Notes under the pieces: model-generated | Database searches by the model: none | What the model was told of the DNA's origin: nothing | Seen by the model: the letters and a program-made list of their open reading frames with translations, nothing else | Source of the DNA: Haliea sp040221975 | GTDB taxonomy: Bacteria > Pseudomonadota > Gammaproteobacteria > Pseudomonadales > Halieaceae | Direction: 5' to 3' | Assembly (NCBI GenBank): GCA_040221975.1 | Contig: JAVJWR010000029.1 | Span: 62,001-126,000, forward strand | DNA: 64,000 bases | Position numbers and translations under genes: made by a program | Shown: one piece after another, positions 25,242 through 33,869 of the stretch | How positions within the stretch are numbered: the first letter of the stretch is position 1 | Layout: every line of letters begins with the position of its first letter

Positions 25242-26035
25242 GTCTGTGCGTTGTCCTCCAATTCACTGGTAAATTCCCGATACTGTCTGATCATTGCCTT
25301 GACTTCCCGGACATAGGCCTCCCGGCGCTCCGAGTAATAGAGCAGGCCATCGGCCAGGGCGATGCCGGAAAGCCGCTCCTCGGCTTCCCGCAGTTGCGCC
25401 CGAAGTTGGCGAAATTGCAGGTATTTGGGGTGAGTATTGAGATTGTGCATGTAACCGGCGATGGCCTCACTCACCGAATCATAGGCTTTCAGCTCATGGC
25501 TTCGCCCCGCAATCCGGTTTCGGGGTATCAGGCCGCAACCGGGATCAAAGCACCAGTGACCGAACAGGTTGTTGGCCCTGGTCGCAAACCGGGAGCGCCC
25601 CCAGGCGGATTCCTTGGCGGCCTGCACCGCTGCCAGTTCCAAAGGCACAATGTCTATGCGCCGGAGCAGGGTCTTGATCGTCGTCTCTGTGTCGAGGTCC
25701 TCCGGCACGTCGTAGGCCTCAGCGAGTTGGTTGAGCTGCCAACGCCGGTAGAAGCCGATGTCACCGTGCGACTCGAAAGCCCGGGTGATTGCCAGAAGCT
25801 TGACCCGCTGCTTGCGCACAGCGTCATTCTGGCTCTTGATAATGGGTTCCAGATAGGAAAAAAATGCCTCTTTCAGCTCATTGGTCTGGTCAAACCGGGA
25901 AAAATCAGGGAGGCTTGCGGGATCCTCCTGAAAGATGTACCAGAGGGAAGCCAGCACGGTAATAGCCCCAGCGGCAATGAGGGTCCAGCGTTGCCATCGG
26001 AAGTGATTGTCTTGTGTGCTCGCTGCTTGCTTCAT
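25238..26035 (-). CDS. Bax-like glucosaminidase domain protein
   Basis: A protein of about 265 residues with one membrane anchor (WTLIAAGAITVLASLWYIF) and a periplasmic glucosaminidase domain. The lytic motif AAKESAWGRSRFATRANNLFG fits the catalytic glutamate of this family, and the layout is that of E. coli Bax. It would cut peptidoglycan glycan strands. The start at 26035 (MKQAAS) fits the family, but no ribosome site is strong and the frame is open to 26110, so it may be longer. It overlaps the deacetylase gene by 4 bases, and the two probably act together on the cell wall. Confidence 0.85.
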   Translation of the reverse strand: MKQAASTQDNHFRWQRWTLIAAGAITVLASLWYIFQEDPASLPDFSRFDQTNELKEAFFSYLEPIIKSQNDAVRKQRVKLLAITRAFESHGDIGFYRRWQLNQLAEAYDVPEDLDTETTIKTLLRRIDIVPLELAAVQAAKESAWGRSRFATRANNLFGHWCFDPGCGLIPRNRIAGRSHELKAYDSVSEAIAGYMHNLNTHPKYLQFRQLRAQLREAEERLSGIALADGLLYYSERREAYVREVKAMIRQYREFTSELEDNAQT

Positions 26036-26194
26036 TGCCTTGCCGCTGCCGGGTGTTTGCCGCGTAGCCCAGTTTATCTGATTCATGCACATTTTTGGGT
26101 AACATAGCATAACTGGTGCGCGATTCGGTCAAGTCTACCAGCCTGCGTCGCTCGAAGATGACGGTTGCCACCACCAAGCCAGAGAGGCCAATCA

Positions 26195-26596
26195 ATGAAG
26201 TTTTATTCTCGCAAATGGATCAAACCGGAAAATCTCAATCCCCATGGCAGTCTGTTCGGCGGCCAGTTGCTTGGCTGGATCGACGAGGAAGCGGTGATCT
26301 TCGCCATGTGCCAATTAGGCGGCAGTCGTCACCTGGTGACCAAGTTCATGTCCGAGATCAACTTCGTCAGTTCGGCGCACCAGGGAGATATTATCGAGAT
26401 GGGTGTCGAAGTGACTGCCTGCGGCCGTACTTCGGTGACCTTGCGCGCAGAGGTACGCAACAAGATTACCCTGCAGACAATCATTTCCATCGATCGCATT
26501 GTCTTCGTCAATCTGGATGCGGAAGGGCGACCGACGCCTCACGATTATGCCTGGCCCGGGCCGGAGGATGAGGGGTTGGCGGCTGATGGCGGTTAG
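26195..26596 (+). CDS. acyl-CoA thioesterase (hotdog fold)
   Basis: A 133-residue single hotdog-domain thioesterase. The motif NPHGSLFGGQLLGWIDEEA at ~13-31 is typical of the acyl-CoA hydrolase (YciA/BFIT) type, and CGRTSVTLRAEV follows at ~75. It hydrolyses acyl-CoA to free acid and CoA in the cytoplasm. The start at 26195 follows AGAGAGG by 7 bases. The frame is open back to 26165 but without a ribosome site. It is divergent from the glucosaminidase gene and begins the plus-strand run up to 28509. Confidence 0.85.
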   Translation: MKFYSRKWIKPENLNPHGSLFGGQLLGWIDEEAVIFAMCQLGGSRHLVTKFMSEINFVSSAHQGDIIEMGVEVTACGRTSVTLRAEVRNKITLQTIISIDRIVFVNLDAEGRPTPHDYAWPGPEDEGLAADGG

Positions 26597-26666
26597 ACGC
26601 GCATGGGTTTGCCCTTGAACTCATCGCTGCAACCGGACTATAGTTCATCATGACTGGCAGGTTCGC

Positions 26667-27203
26667 ATGCTCTGGATAGCCACCCTGGTTGCCGCAACGC
26701 TATTGGCCATCGAACGCGTCGGCTACGTTCTGATCTGGCGTAATCCGGCAGGCTTCACCCAGCTGTGCAGCCGGGGGTGGATTTTCGGCAAGCGCGATCC
26801 GGTAGAGGCGTTGTACCGGTTGTTCCTCGTTTTCAAGTGCATTCAGATCGGCGTATTCGTTGCCTGGTGGTCGCTGTTCGACGGACGCTTTCCACCTTTG
26901 CCGAGCGCGCCGATGCACTGGTTTGTCATCGGTTCCGGGCTGTTCGTGATCGGGCAGATTCTCAACTTCGGCGTGTTCTGGCGCCTGGGTAAAACAGGCG
27001 TTTTCTACGGCAACCGGCTCGGCCATCAGCTGCCATGGGTGACCGGATTTCCTTTCTCAGTGGTGCCTCATCCCCAGTACGTCGGTACCATGATCTCAAT
27101 CTGGGGCATCTTCCTCATCATGCGCTACCCCCACCCTGACTGGATTGTCGTGCCCCTGGTCCAGACGCTCTACCTGCTGCTCGCCATGCGGCTGGAACGC
27201 TGA
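26667..27203 (+). CDS. phospholipid N-methyltransferase-like membrane protein (PEMT family)
   Basis: A 178-residue membrane protein with about four or five hydrophobic segments. The C-terminal motif NRLGHQLPWVTGFPFSVVPHPQYVG (PEMT signature with HPQY at ~140) places it in the PEMT/isoprenylcysteine methyltransferase superfamily, which uses SAM to methylate phosphatidylethanolamine or a related lipid. It would act in the inner membrane. The next gene starts 3 bases after its stop, so they are co-transcribed. The methyl acceptor cannot be told from the sequence. Confidence 0.75.
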   Translation: MLWIATLVAATLLAIERVGYVLIWRNPAGFTQLCSRGWIFGKRDPVEALYRLFLVFKCIQIGVFVAWWSLFDGRFPPLPSAPMHWFVIGSGLFVIGQILNFGVFWRLGKTGVFYGNRLGHQLPWVTGFPFSVVPHPQYVGTMISIWGIFLIMRYPHPDWIVVPLVQTLYLLLAMRLER

Positions 27204-27205
27204 TC

Positions 27206-27472
27206 ATGGCAGGCGGCTGGTCACGAGACGGTGCCGTACAGGACCAGATTGATGCGAGCCTGCAGGAGGCTGTCGAACGCGCCCGGCAACGACTGGTCAG
27301 CGGAGACAGCGCCAAAGTTTGTGCAGAGTGTGGGCTGGCGATTCCAGAGGCTCGGCGCAAGGCCATCCCCGGAGTGCAGCTGTGCATCAATTGTCAGTCG
27401 GAGCTTGAAGGGGACGAGGTGCAGAGCGCAGGCATGAATCGACGCGGCAGCAAGGGTAGTCAACTTAGATAG
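27206..27472 (+). CDS. DksA/TraR-type C4 zinc finger protein
   Basis: An 88-residue protein with a DksA-like C4 zinc finger: C39, C42, C60 and C63 in CAECGLAIPEARRKAIPGVQLCINC. The N-terminal ~35 residues are helical, but the long coiled coil of DksA is missing, so it is a short YbiI-type member. Such proteins may bind RNA polymerase or another partner; the function is not settled. It starts 3 bases after the PEMT gene and ends 14 bases before the Tat-type SDR. Confidence 0.88.
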   Translation: MAGGWSRDGAVQDQIDASLQEAVERARQRLVSGDSAKVCAECGLAIPEARRKAIPGVQLCINCQSELEGDEVQSAGMNRRGSKGSQLR

Positions 27473-27486
27473 TTCAGGGGCCACTT

Positions 27487-28509
27487 ATGCATCTTCGACG
27501 CAGGCAACTTCTGCAGCTCGGTGCAATCGCCGCGGCGGCACCACTCGCTAGCGGATGCGGTGGCGGGTCGGAAGTCACTATAGACACTTCTTTGCCGAAC
27601 GGGCTCTTCGGCCCGGATTCTACCGCCGAGGCAGTAACTCAGGGGCTGGATCTGAGTGGCCAGACGGCACTGGTCACAGGCTGCACTTCCGGCCTGGGGT
27701 ATGAAACCATGCGTGTGTTGGCGTTGCGCGGTGCCCGCGTGATTGGTACCGGGCGAACACTGGAGAAAGCTGAAGCCGCCTGCGCCAGTGTGACTGGCGA
27801 TACTGTGCCTGTGGCGCTGGAGCTGTCAGAGTTTGAGTCTGTGCTGGCCTGCGTCGGGGCCGTGCGTGAAATGAATATCAATCTAGACATGCTGATTCTC
27901 AACGCCGGTATCAACACCTTTGGCGAGCTGGAACTTGTAAACGGTATCGAAAGGATGTTCGCGGTGAATTTTCTCGGGCATTTTGTACTGGCAAACCATC
28001 TTTTGCCCGGGATGCGCACCGCGGGTGACGGCCGCATCGTGCATGTGGGCAGCCGCTCAGGCTATACCCAGGCACCAACAGTGGGCATTGATTTCGACAA
28101 CCTTCGTGGCGAGGGCAGCTTTGACCCGCAGGAGGCTTACGGCCGCTCGAAGCTCGCCAATGCGTTGTTTTCCCTGGAACTGGCGCGGCGCCTGGAGGGT
28201 TCCGGCGTCACTTCCAATGTCATTCACCCGGGTCTGGTGCAAACCAATATTGCGCGCACGGCACCGGGCTGGATCCGCACCGGCTTTGATCTGCTGGGCG
28301 GTTTTGTCGCCAAGACGCCGGAGCTGGGCGCTGCCACGCAGGTGTACGTGGCCACTCATCCGGCACTGGAGGGTGTCAGTGGAGCGTATTTTGAAGACTG
28401 CAACCCGGTGCGGGTGAGTGGCGAGCATCACATGTTCAATGGCGACATGGCGCGACTTCTGTGGGCCGAAGCTGAAAGCATGGCGACGAGTTACCTTACA
28501 GCGGCATAA
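27487..28509 (+). CDS. SDR-family oxidoreductase with Tat and lipobox leader
   Basis: A 340-residue SDR with a leader. The start MHLRRRQLLQLGAIAAAA carries a twin-arginine motif and ends in a lipobox (LASGC, Cys24). The SDR core follows: GCTSGLG at ~65, LNAGINT, catalytic serine in VGSRSGY and YGRSK near 220, as in retinol dehydrogenase-like SDRs. A cofactor-bound enzyme exported folded by Tat and then lipidated would lie at the membrane, periplasmic side. The upstream zinc-finger gene ends 14 bases before it. Substrate unknown. Confidence 0.82.
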   Translation: MHLRRRQLLQLGAIAAAAPLASGCGGGSEVTIDTSLPNGLFGPDSTAEAVTQGLDLSGQTALVTGCTSGLGYETMRVLALRGARVIGTGRTLEKAEAACASVTGDTVPVALELSEFESVLACVGAVREMNINLDMLILNAGINTFGELELVNGIERMFAVNFLGHFVLANHLLPGMRTAGDGRIVHVGSRSGYTQAPTVGIDFDNLRGEGSFDPQEAYGRSKLANALFSLELARRLEGSGVTSNVIHPGLVQTNIARTAPGWIRTGFDLLGGFVAKTPELGAATQVYVATHPALEGVSGAYFEDCNPVRVSGEHHMFNGDMARLLWAEAESMATSYLTAA

Positions 28510-28643
28510 GCTCCTTTAAAGATGGTGCCGCTGGGAACGTATCCAGCAGCCCCCTCGGTTCCAGCAGGTAGGTCCGAAACGCGCAAAGTGAATCGCCAGT
28601 CGCGCGCGCCGGTGCTAGAATCGACGGCGCAATTCTGGGGGAT

Positions 28644-29474
28644 ATGGCAATGCTAGACATCAAGCCGATGGCCGGCTCGCTCGGCGCAGAGATCAGGGGA
28701 ATGGACCTTTCGCAGGACCTGGGCAATGAGGACATATTGCGCTTGCGCAATGTACTCAACGAATACGAGGTCGTTTTCTTCCGTAACCAGGATATCAGCC
28801 CGGCCCGCCAGAAAGCCCTGGCGCTCACCTTTGGTCCCCTGCAGACACACCCGGCCTACGCCACCATTGACGGATTTCCGGAAATCACCATCCTCGAGAG
28901 CACGCCGGACAAGCCCACCAGGATCGAGGCATGGCATTCTGACATGACGTTCCGGCAGCACCCGCCGCTGGGTACGGTACTGAGGTCGGTTATCGTGCCA
29001 CCCAAGGGTGGCGACACCCTGTGGGCGAGCATGACTGCAGCTTATGAAGGCCTGTCACTGCACATGCAGAAGTTTCTTGAGGGCCTGAGTGCCGTGCACG
29101 ACTTCGCGTACGGTTTCAAGGAAAGCCTGGCGGAGCCCGGCGGTCGGGAGCGGCTGGCGGATGCGGTGACTGCCAATCCGCCAGTAAGGCATCCCGTGAT
29201 TCGCACTCACCCGGAAACCGGCAAGAAAGTGATTTTTGTGAACTCCCTGTTTACGACACATATCGAGGGCATGCGCCCGGCAGAGAGTCGCGCGATCCTC
29301 GAATTTCTGTACGAGCACATCAAGACACCGGAGTACACGGTGCGCTTCAGCTGGGAACCGCACAGCATTGCAATCTGGGATAATCGCAGCACTCAGCACA
29401 AGCCGGTCAATGACTACTTTCCCCACCATCGACGCATGCAGCGGATTACGATTGATGGCGATAAGCCCTACTAG
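28644..29474 (+). CDS. TauD/TfdA-family Fe(II)/2-oxoglutarate dioxygenase
   Basis: A 276-residue dioxygenase of the TauD family. The metal ligands are H98 and D100 (WHSDMTF) and the distal H252 (STQHKPVNDY), with R263 or R264 as candidate for 2-oxoglutarate. The family hydroxylates taurine, phenoxyacetates or other sulfonated or carboxylated substrates and releases CO2 and succinate. A start at 28644 with GGGGGAT upstream is likely. It stands alone; there is no taurine ABC system or sulfonate gene beside it, so the substrate stays open. It converges on the AGCS gene with 6 bases between the stops. Confidence 0.88.
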   Translation: MAMLDIKPMAGSLGAEIRGMDLSQDLGNEDILRLRNVLNEYEVVFFRNQDISPARQKALALTFGPLQTHPAYATIDGFPEITILESTPDKPTRIEAWHSDMTFRQHPPLGTVLRSVIVPPKGGDTLWASMTAAYEGLSLHMQKFLEGLSAVHDFAYGFKESLAEPGGRERLADAVTANPPVRHPVIRTHPETGKKVIFVNSLFTTHIEGMRPAESRAILEFLYEHIKTPEYTVRFSWEPHSIAIWDNRSTQHKPVNDYFPHHRRMQRITIDGDKPY

Positions 29475-29480
29475 GGCAGC

Positions 29481-31001
29481 TCAGTTGCCGTTGAGATGCA
29501 CTTCTCCTGCGCGAATGCGGCGTATGTAGTCGTTTACGTCCCGCTTGACCTCAGGCGCGAACAGATAGAGACCAAGAATGTTGGGAATGGCGATCAGGAA
29601 TATCATAGCGTCGGAGAAATCCAGTACGGCTGCCAGCTGGATCATGCAACCCAGGGCGATGAAGGCGCAGAACACGCCCTTGAAGATCATCTGTGTAAGA
29701 GCCCCCTCACCGAACAGATAGGTCCAGCCTTTCAGTCCGTAATACGACCACGAAATACTCGTGGAGAAAGCGAACAGCAGGGCCGCCAGTGCGAGGGGGT
29801 AGGGCGCCCAGCTGACGTGATGTTCAAAGGCAGCGGAGGTCAGTGCGATGCCCTCCAGCCCGCTGTCCATGATGCCGAAGGGATAGGCGGTGGTCACAAT
29901 GACCAGTGAGCTGAGGGTGCAGATAACGACTGTATCGATGAATGGTTCCAACAGGGAGACCAGGCCTTCGGAAGCCGGGTTGTTCGTCTGCACTGCAGAG
30001 TGGGCGATAGAGGCGGAACCAATGCCTGCCTCATTCGAGAACAGAGCGCGCTGAAAACCTACAATGATTGCACCTACCATGCCGCCCGTTACGCTTTCCA
30101 TATTGAAGGCACTACTCAGGATCAATTGGATTGCCCCGGGCACCTGTTGGTAGCTCATTGCAATAATAATGACGGCAGACACTACATAGAGAACGCCCAT
30201 AAAAGGCACAATATGTGCCGCCACCCTGGCAATGGAGCGAATTCCACCCACAATCACCAGCCCTACAGCGGCGGCGATCGCGAGCCCAAAAAGCCAGCCC
30301 TTGTCTGCAAAAAAACTTTGCTCCCCACCGGTGATGACAACAAACTGTACATAGGCCTGGTTGGATTGAAACATGTTCCCAATCCCCAGGCAGCCGATTA
30401 CCAGGGACAGCGCGTAAAAGCTCCCCAGACATTTCCCCAGGCGCGGGAGCTGGCGATCCGCAAGATAGCGCTCGAGGTAATACATCGGTCCGCCGGATAC
30501 GGAGCCGTCAGGATTGTGCCGGCGGTATTTGACCCCCAGAGTGCACTCCACCAGTTTGGTCGACATCGATAGAAAACCGGCCACGATCAGCCAGAATGCC
30601 GCCCCCGGACCGCCGATCACAATCGCGACCGCCACACCTCCGATGTTGCCGATACCGACAGTGCCCGATACTGCAGTGGCCACCGCCTGGAAATGCGATA
30701 TCTCACCGCGCGCCTTCGGATTGTGGAAGTGCCCGCGCACGTGGCGCAATGCGAGACCGAACCCGCGAATGTTGATGAAACCCATATAGAACGTAAAGAA
30801 AATCGCTGCTGTGGCAAGCCACAGCACGATCAGCGGGAAGGGTTGACCGAACAGCTCAACAGGGTAGAACACAACATCTGCCAGCCCATTGGCCAGTGGC
30901 CTGAGAAGAGCTTCAACCTGCTGATCGAATGTAGCTGACTGAGCAGAGCGGGCACATGACGACAGGAGCAGAGCTGACAAGCCCAGGCAGAAAAGTTTCA
31001 T
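29481..31001 (-). CDS. AGCS family sodium:alanine symporter
   Basis: A 506-residue membrane protein with about ten hydrophobic segments. It has the AGCS signatures ATAVSGTVGIGNIGGVAVAI at ~105 and GFQRALFSNEAGIGSA at ~315. It would carry alanine or glycine with Na+ or H+. An added N-terminal stretch (MKLFCLGLSALLLSSCARS) looks like a signal peptide with a possible lipobox (SSC), which is atypical for an AGCS protein. The start at 31001 has AAGGGGA 4 bases upstream. The truncated permease gene lies 50 bases upstream on the same strand. Confidence 0.9.
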   Translation of the reverse strand: MKLFCLGLSALLLSSCARSAQSATFDQQVEALLRPLANGLADVVFYPVELFGQPFPLIVLWLATAAIFFTFYMGFINIRGFGLALRHVRGHFHNPKARGEISHFQAVATAVSGTVGIGNIGGVAVAIVIGGPGAAFWLIVAGFLSMSTKLVECTLGVKYRRHNPDGSVSGGPMYYLERYLADRQLPRLGKCLGSFYALSLVIGCLGIGNMFQSNQAYVQFVVITGGEQSFFADKGWLFGLAIAAAVGLVIVGGIRSIARVAAHIVPFMGVLYVVSAVIIIAMSYQQVPGAIQLILSSAFNMESVTGGMVGAIIVGFQRALFSNEAGIGSASIAHSAVQTNNPASEGLVSLLEPFIDTVVICTLSSLVIVTTAYPFGIMDSGLEGIALTSAAFEHHVSWAPYPLALAALLFAFSTSISWSYYGLKGWTYLFGEGALTQMIFKGVFCAFIALGCMIQLAAVLDFSDAMIFLIAIPNILGLYLFAPEVKRDVNDYIRRIRAGEVHLNGN

Positions 31002-31051
31002 TTGGTCCCCTTGTACCGTTGGTTCTCCATCGGCAGGTTTTAACTACTGCT

Positions 31052-31609
31052 CTAGAGCAGCGGTATGGCTAGCCCCCCCTGCCAGCCCTCCCTGCTGGTG
31101 ATTTTCTCCTTCCAGCTTTTATCGCCGCCGTCGGCTTCCGCGTCACCATCATCCATTTTTCTGCGTGCATGGGCTTCCAGTCGACGAGGCCGCGTTATTC
31201 GAACCAGCAGCCAGGTCACCAGGATCAGCAGGATGCCGCCAACGTATTCCCCTACCACGAATTGCCAGCCAAGAAAGATGGTTATCACCATGCCCAGTTC
31301 AATGACCAGATTGGTTGAGGCCAGCATGAATGCAAGGGAGGGCGCCAGGCCCGCACCCTTGTTGAAAATAGCGCGGGTGGTCGCCAGGGCGGAAAAACTG
31401 CAGGAACTGGAGAGGAAGCCAAAAAAGGTGCCCAGGGCGATGCTGCGGACTCCATCCTTGCCCATCGCCTGCTGCATTCGGCTGCGAGTGATCAGGACCT
31501 GAATAAGGCTGCTGATGATATAGCCGAGAACGAAAGCCCACAGGGCCATCCAGAAAAAGCCCAGGCTGGTGATGGCTGCTTCATGCCAGAGAGTTGCGAA
31601 TTCTTGCAA
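31052..31609 (-). pseudogene. truncated permease (DUF318/ArsP-type, N-terminal half)
   Basis: The 185-residue frame begins with TTG at 31609, after AGGAG. It contains the membrane segments and the motif FFGFLSSSCSFSALATTRAIF of the YraQ/ArsP (DUF318) permease family. Intact members are about 320-450 residues with two similar halves; this one stops after the first half and a charged linker (RKMDDGDAEADGGDKSWKEKI). The last residues (GGLAIPLL) look out of place. The second half is missing and the AGCS gene begins 50 bases later. The gene is probably broken by a deletion or fusion event. Confidence 0.75.
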
Positions 31610-32034
31610 ATCCTTTCTCCTGTGCGTTCGGTAGTCGTTGACGATCCTGGCTGTAGAGAGCGGCAGTTGGTTCTATTAATGACTGTAGCGGAAAACGATC
31701 AATTCTCGGTCAGGCGCGAGCGTACCTCCTGACCATTGATCTGACTGTGACAGAATGTACAAGGGTAGACAGGCTGGAACCAACTCGCAACCGGCCACCC
31801 GACGTTCCGCAATCTTGCGCATATGGGCCGGCACGCGCTGGGCTGCCGCGTGAGAGTGTTTGGTACCGGAGGCCACAGCCCCGGCGCAATATCATGCAAT
31901 CGCAATTTGTCTCAAAAACCTGATAAAAACAGGAGAAAAACGAATTCCGATGTCATGGCCTGTTTCACGCTTTATCACCGTATCTCACCTTTTATGTTGT
32001 TATTATAGTAATAATCAGGTGTTTGGGTCTGGAA
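31610..32034. other. intergenic region, no recognised gene
   Basis: About 425 bases lie between the truncated permease and the integrase remnant. Several short frames exist on the minus strand (31676-31905), one with a CTFCHSQ stretch, but none has a recognisable family or a good ribosome site. The base composition becomes A+T richer near 31900-32010, as is common at the edge of acquired DNA. No tRNA is visible as an integration site. Confidence 0.5.
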
Positions 32035-33025
32035 ATGGATAGGTCCGTGGCAGAGCGCAGGGTCCTAAAATCTGCCCTGATTGCCGAACAGGCCAAGGCC
32101 GTCACTTTCAGCGACGTGGCGAAGTAGTACATAGCCAAGAAATCTGGCGAATTCAAAAGCGCAAAGCAAGTCTACAAACTCACTCAGCAAATTGAGACCT
32201 ATGCCTACCCAACCATCGGTCGCATGGTGGTGACGGATAATGAGCGGGCTCATATCGTCAAGCGGTTGGAACCCATCTGGACCACCAAGCATGAAACGGC
32301 TAGCCGGGTCCGCTTGCACACAGAGCGCGTGTTAGACCTCGCCGGGGTCAAGGGGCTGAGGACCGGCGATAACCCGGCCCGATTGAAAGGCAATCTCGAC
32401 CTGATCTTCTCTGCCGGACACAAGGTGGCCAAGCGGAAGCACCACAGCGCGCTCCCCGTGGATGACATGCCCGACTTCTGGCGCAGATTGGCCTCGCAGT
32501 TCACAGTGGGGCAGCGTCCTACAGTTCCTTATCCTGACAGCGGCCCGCCCCGGGGAGGCCAGGGGCGCAACTTGGGATGAGATCGACTTGAAAGCCCTGC
32601 TGTGGATCTTTCCGGGCGAGCGGATGAAGGGCGGCAAAACCCACACGGTGCCATTGACCTCGGTGACGATAAAGCTGCTGAAATCCCAACCCCGTTTAAA
32701 TGAATACGCCTTTCCCGGTCCCCGTACCGGCAAGCCGGTCTCTGACTTTGCAGTAAGCAAGGTACCCAAAGCGATGGGGCATTATGTGACGGCCCATGGG
32801 TTCCGCGCTACATTCCGGACAAGGGCCCAGGAGCACATTGGCTACGTCTAGGAAGTGCTGGAGCTTGCCCTGGCTCACGTCCACAGCAACCGTACTCGTG
32901 CCGCTTACGCTCGAAGGGAGCTGATTGACAAGAGGCGTCGGCTGATGGAGGACTGGGCATACTTCATTCTGCACGGCCATAATGAGCGGGGTGAAAAGGC
33001 TTTCAGCGGCAGAGGACGGAAGTGA
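32035..33025 (+). pseudogene. decayed P4-type tyrosine integrase
   Basis: Pieces of a phage/island integrase can be read in order. The core-binding part (AVTFSDVAK, then GEFKSAKQVYKLTQQIETYAYPTIG) has a TAG at 32125-32127. The catalytic part begins LQFLILTAARPGEARG after a frameshift near 32500-32525. TAHGFRATFRTRAQEHIGYV is followed by a TAG at 32849-32851, and LALAHVHSNRTRAAYARREL still holds the active-site Tyr motif after that stop. The N-terminal DUF4102 arm is missing. All catalytic residues remain visible, but the gene cannot give a full protein. It marks an old island end. Confidence 0.9.
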
Positions 33026-33158
33026 TGGGCATAGCCAAAGTTCACCTTCTGTTGGATCTATCTGCCCAGTTCCGCATCCAGCGGACGATGTGTCCCACAT
33101 GGGTGTGTCGATGAGCAAAAGTCTGGCGACTCAATCTGGTGCGGATTGGCAACCGAGT

Positions 33159-33665
33159 TCATAGCTGTTCTGTGTCCAGTGCTTCTTCCCCCAGATGACC
33201 CAAGGGCAGTGCCGTACGGTACTGAACCTGCTTCAAGGAGAAGCTGCTGCGAATACTGCTAACGCCCTTTACACCCGTTAGTTTGTCTTCGAGGAATCGT
33301 TGGTAGGCGGCCAGATCCGGCACGGCAACCCGCAAAAGGTAATCGAAATCTCCGGTCATCAGGTAGCACTCCATCACCTCGGGCCAGGCGCTGACTTTGG
33401 TCTCAAAATGTTTCAGGTTTTTCTTCACCGGCTGGTCCAGCGTGACATGCAGGAATACGCTTACCGGAAGGCCAACGCGCGCCGGGTCGACGAGAGTCAC
33501 CCTGCCGCGAAAAAAACCCTGCTCCTCCAGAATGCGTACGCGCCGGGAACAGGGCGAGGGCGACAGACAAATCCGTTCAGCAAGCTCTGCATTGCTGAGG
33601 CTTGCATCATGCTGCAGCGCCTCAAGTATCTTCCGGTCAATGTTATCCAGTTTGTGTACGGTCAT
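33159..33665 (-). CDS. bkdR: Lrp/AsnC family regulator, BkdR-like
   Basis: A 168-residue Lrp-type regulator. An N-terminal AsnC-type HTH (NIDRKILEALQHDASLSNAELAERICLSPSPCSRRV, residues ~7-43) is followed by a RAM ligand domain (YLMTGDFDYLLRVAVPDLAAYQRFLED). It is divergent from the bkd operon across 204 bases with an inverted repeat. BkdR of Pseudomonas has the same position and activates the operon in response to branched-chain amino acids. The start at 33665 has GGGAG upstream. The symbol is from context and family, not from identity. Confidence 0.85.
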   Translation of the reverse strand: MTVHKLDNIDRKILEALQHDASLSNAELAERICLSPSPCSRRVRILEEQGFFRGRVTLVDPARVGLPVSVFLHVTLDQPVKKNLKHFETKVSAWPEVMECYLMTGDFDYLLRVAVPDLAAYQRFLEDKLTGVKGVSSIRSSFSLKQVQYRTALPLGHLGEEALDTEQL

Positions 33666-33765
33666 CGCCTCGGCTCCCGGTCGCGCCCAACCTTATTCGG
33701 GTCACAAGAACACCCGATCGCTAATTATTAACATAGATCACCAATATAACACTAAATAGTTACCT

Positions 33766-33796
33766 ATTGTGCCAATAATAACCACATTGGCACGAT
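33766..33796. promoter_or_regulatory. inverted repeat, candidate BkdR/Lrp operator
   Basis: The arms are ATTGTGCCAAT (33766-33776) and ATTGGCACGAT (33786-33796) with a 9-base spacer. One base differs from a perfect dyad. It lies 74 bases before the E1alpha start and 100 bases from bkdR, in A+T-rich DNA suited to a divergent promoter. An Lrp-type site is likely. It is not followed by a T-run, so it is not a terminator. Confidence 0.55.
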
Positions 33797-33869
33797 AATA
33801 TGGTAGGACATGCCTGCGTGACCGGTGCTACTTTAGCGCCTGAATCAGTATCAGAAGGTCCGCCGACGT

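Noticed and set aside
33766..33796. Intrinsic terminator
   Set aside because: The dyad has no T-run, lies upstream of an operon and between divergent starts, so an operator is more likely.
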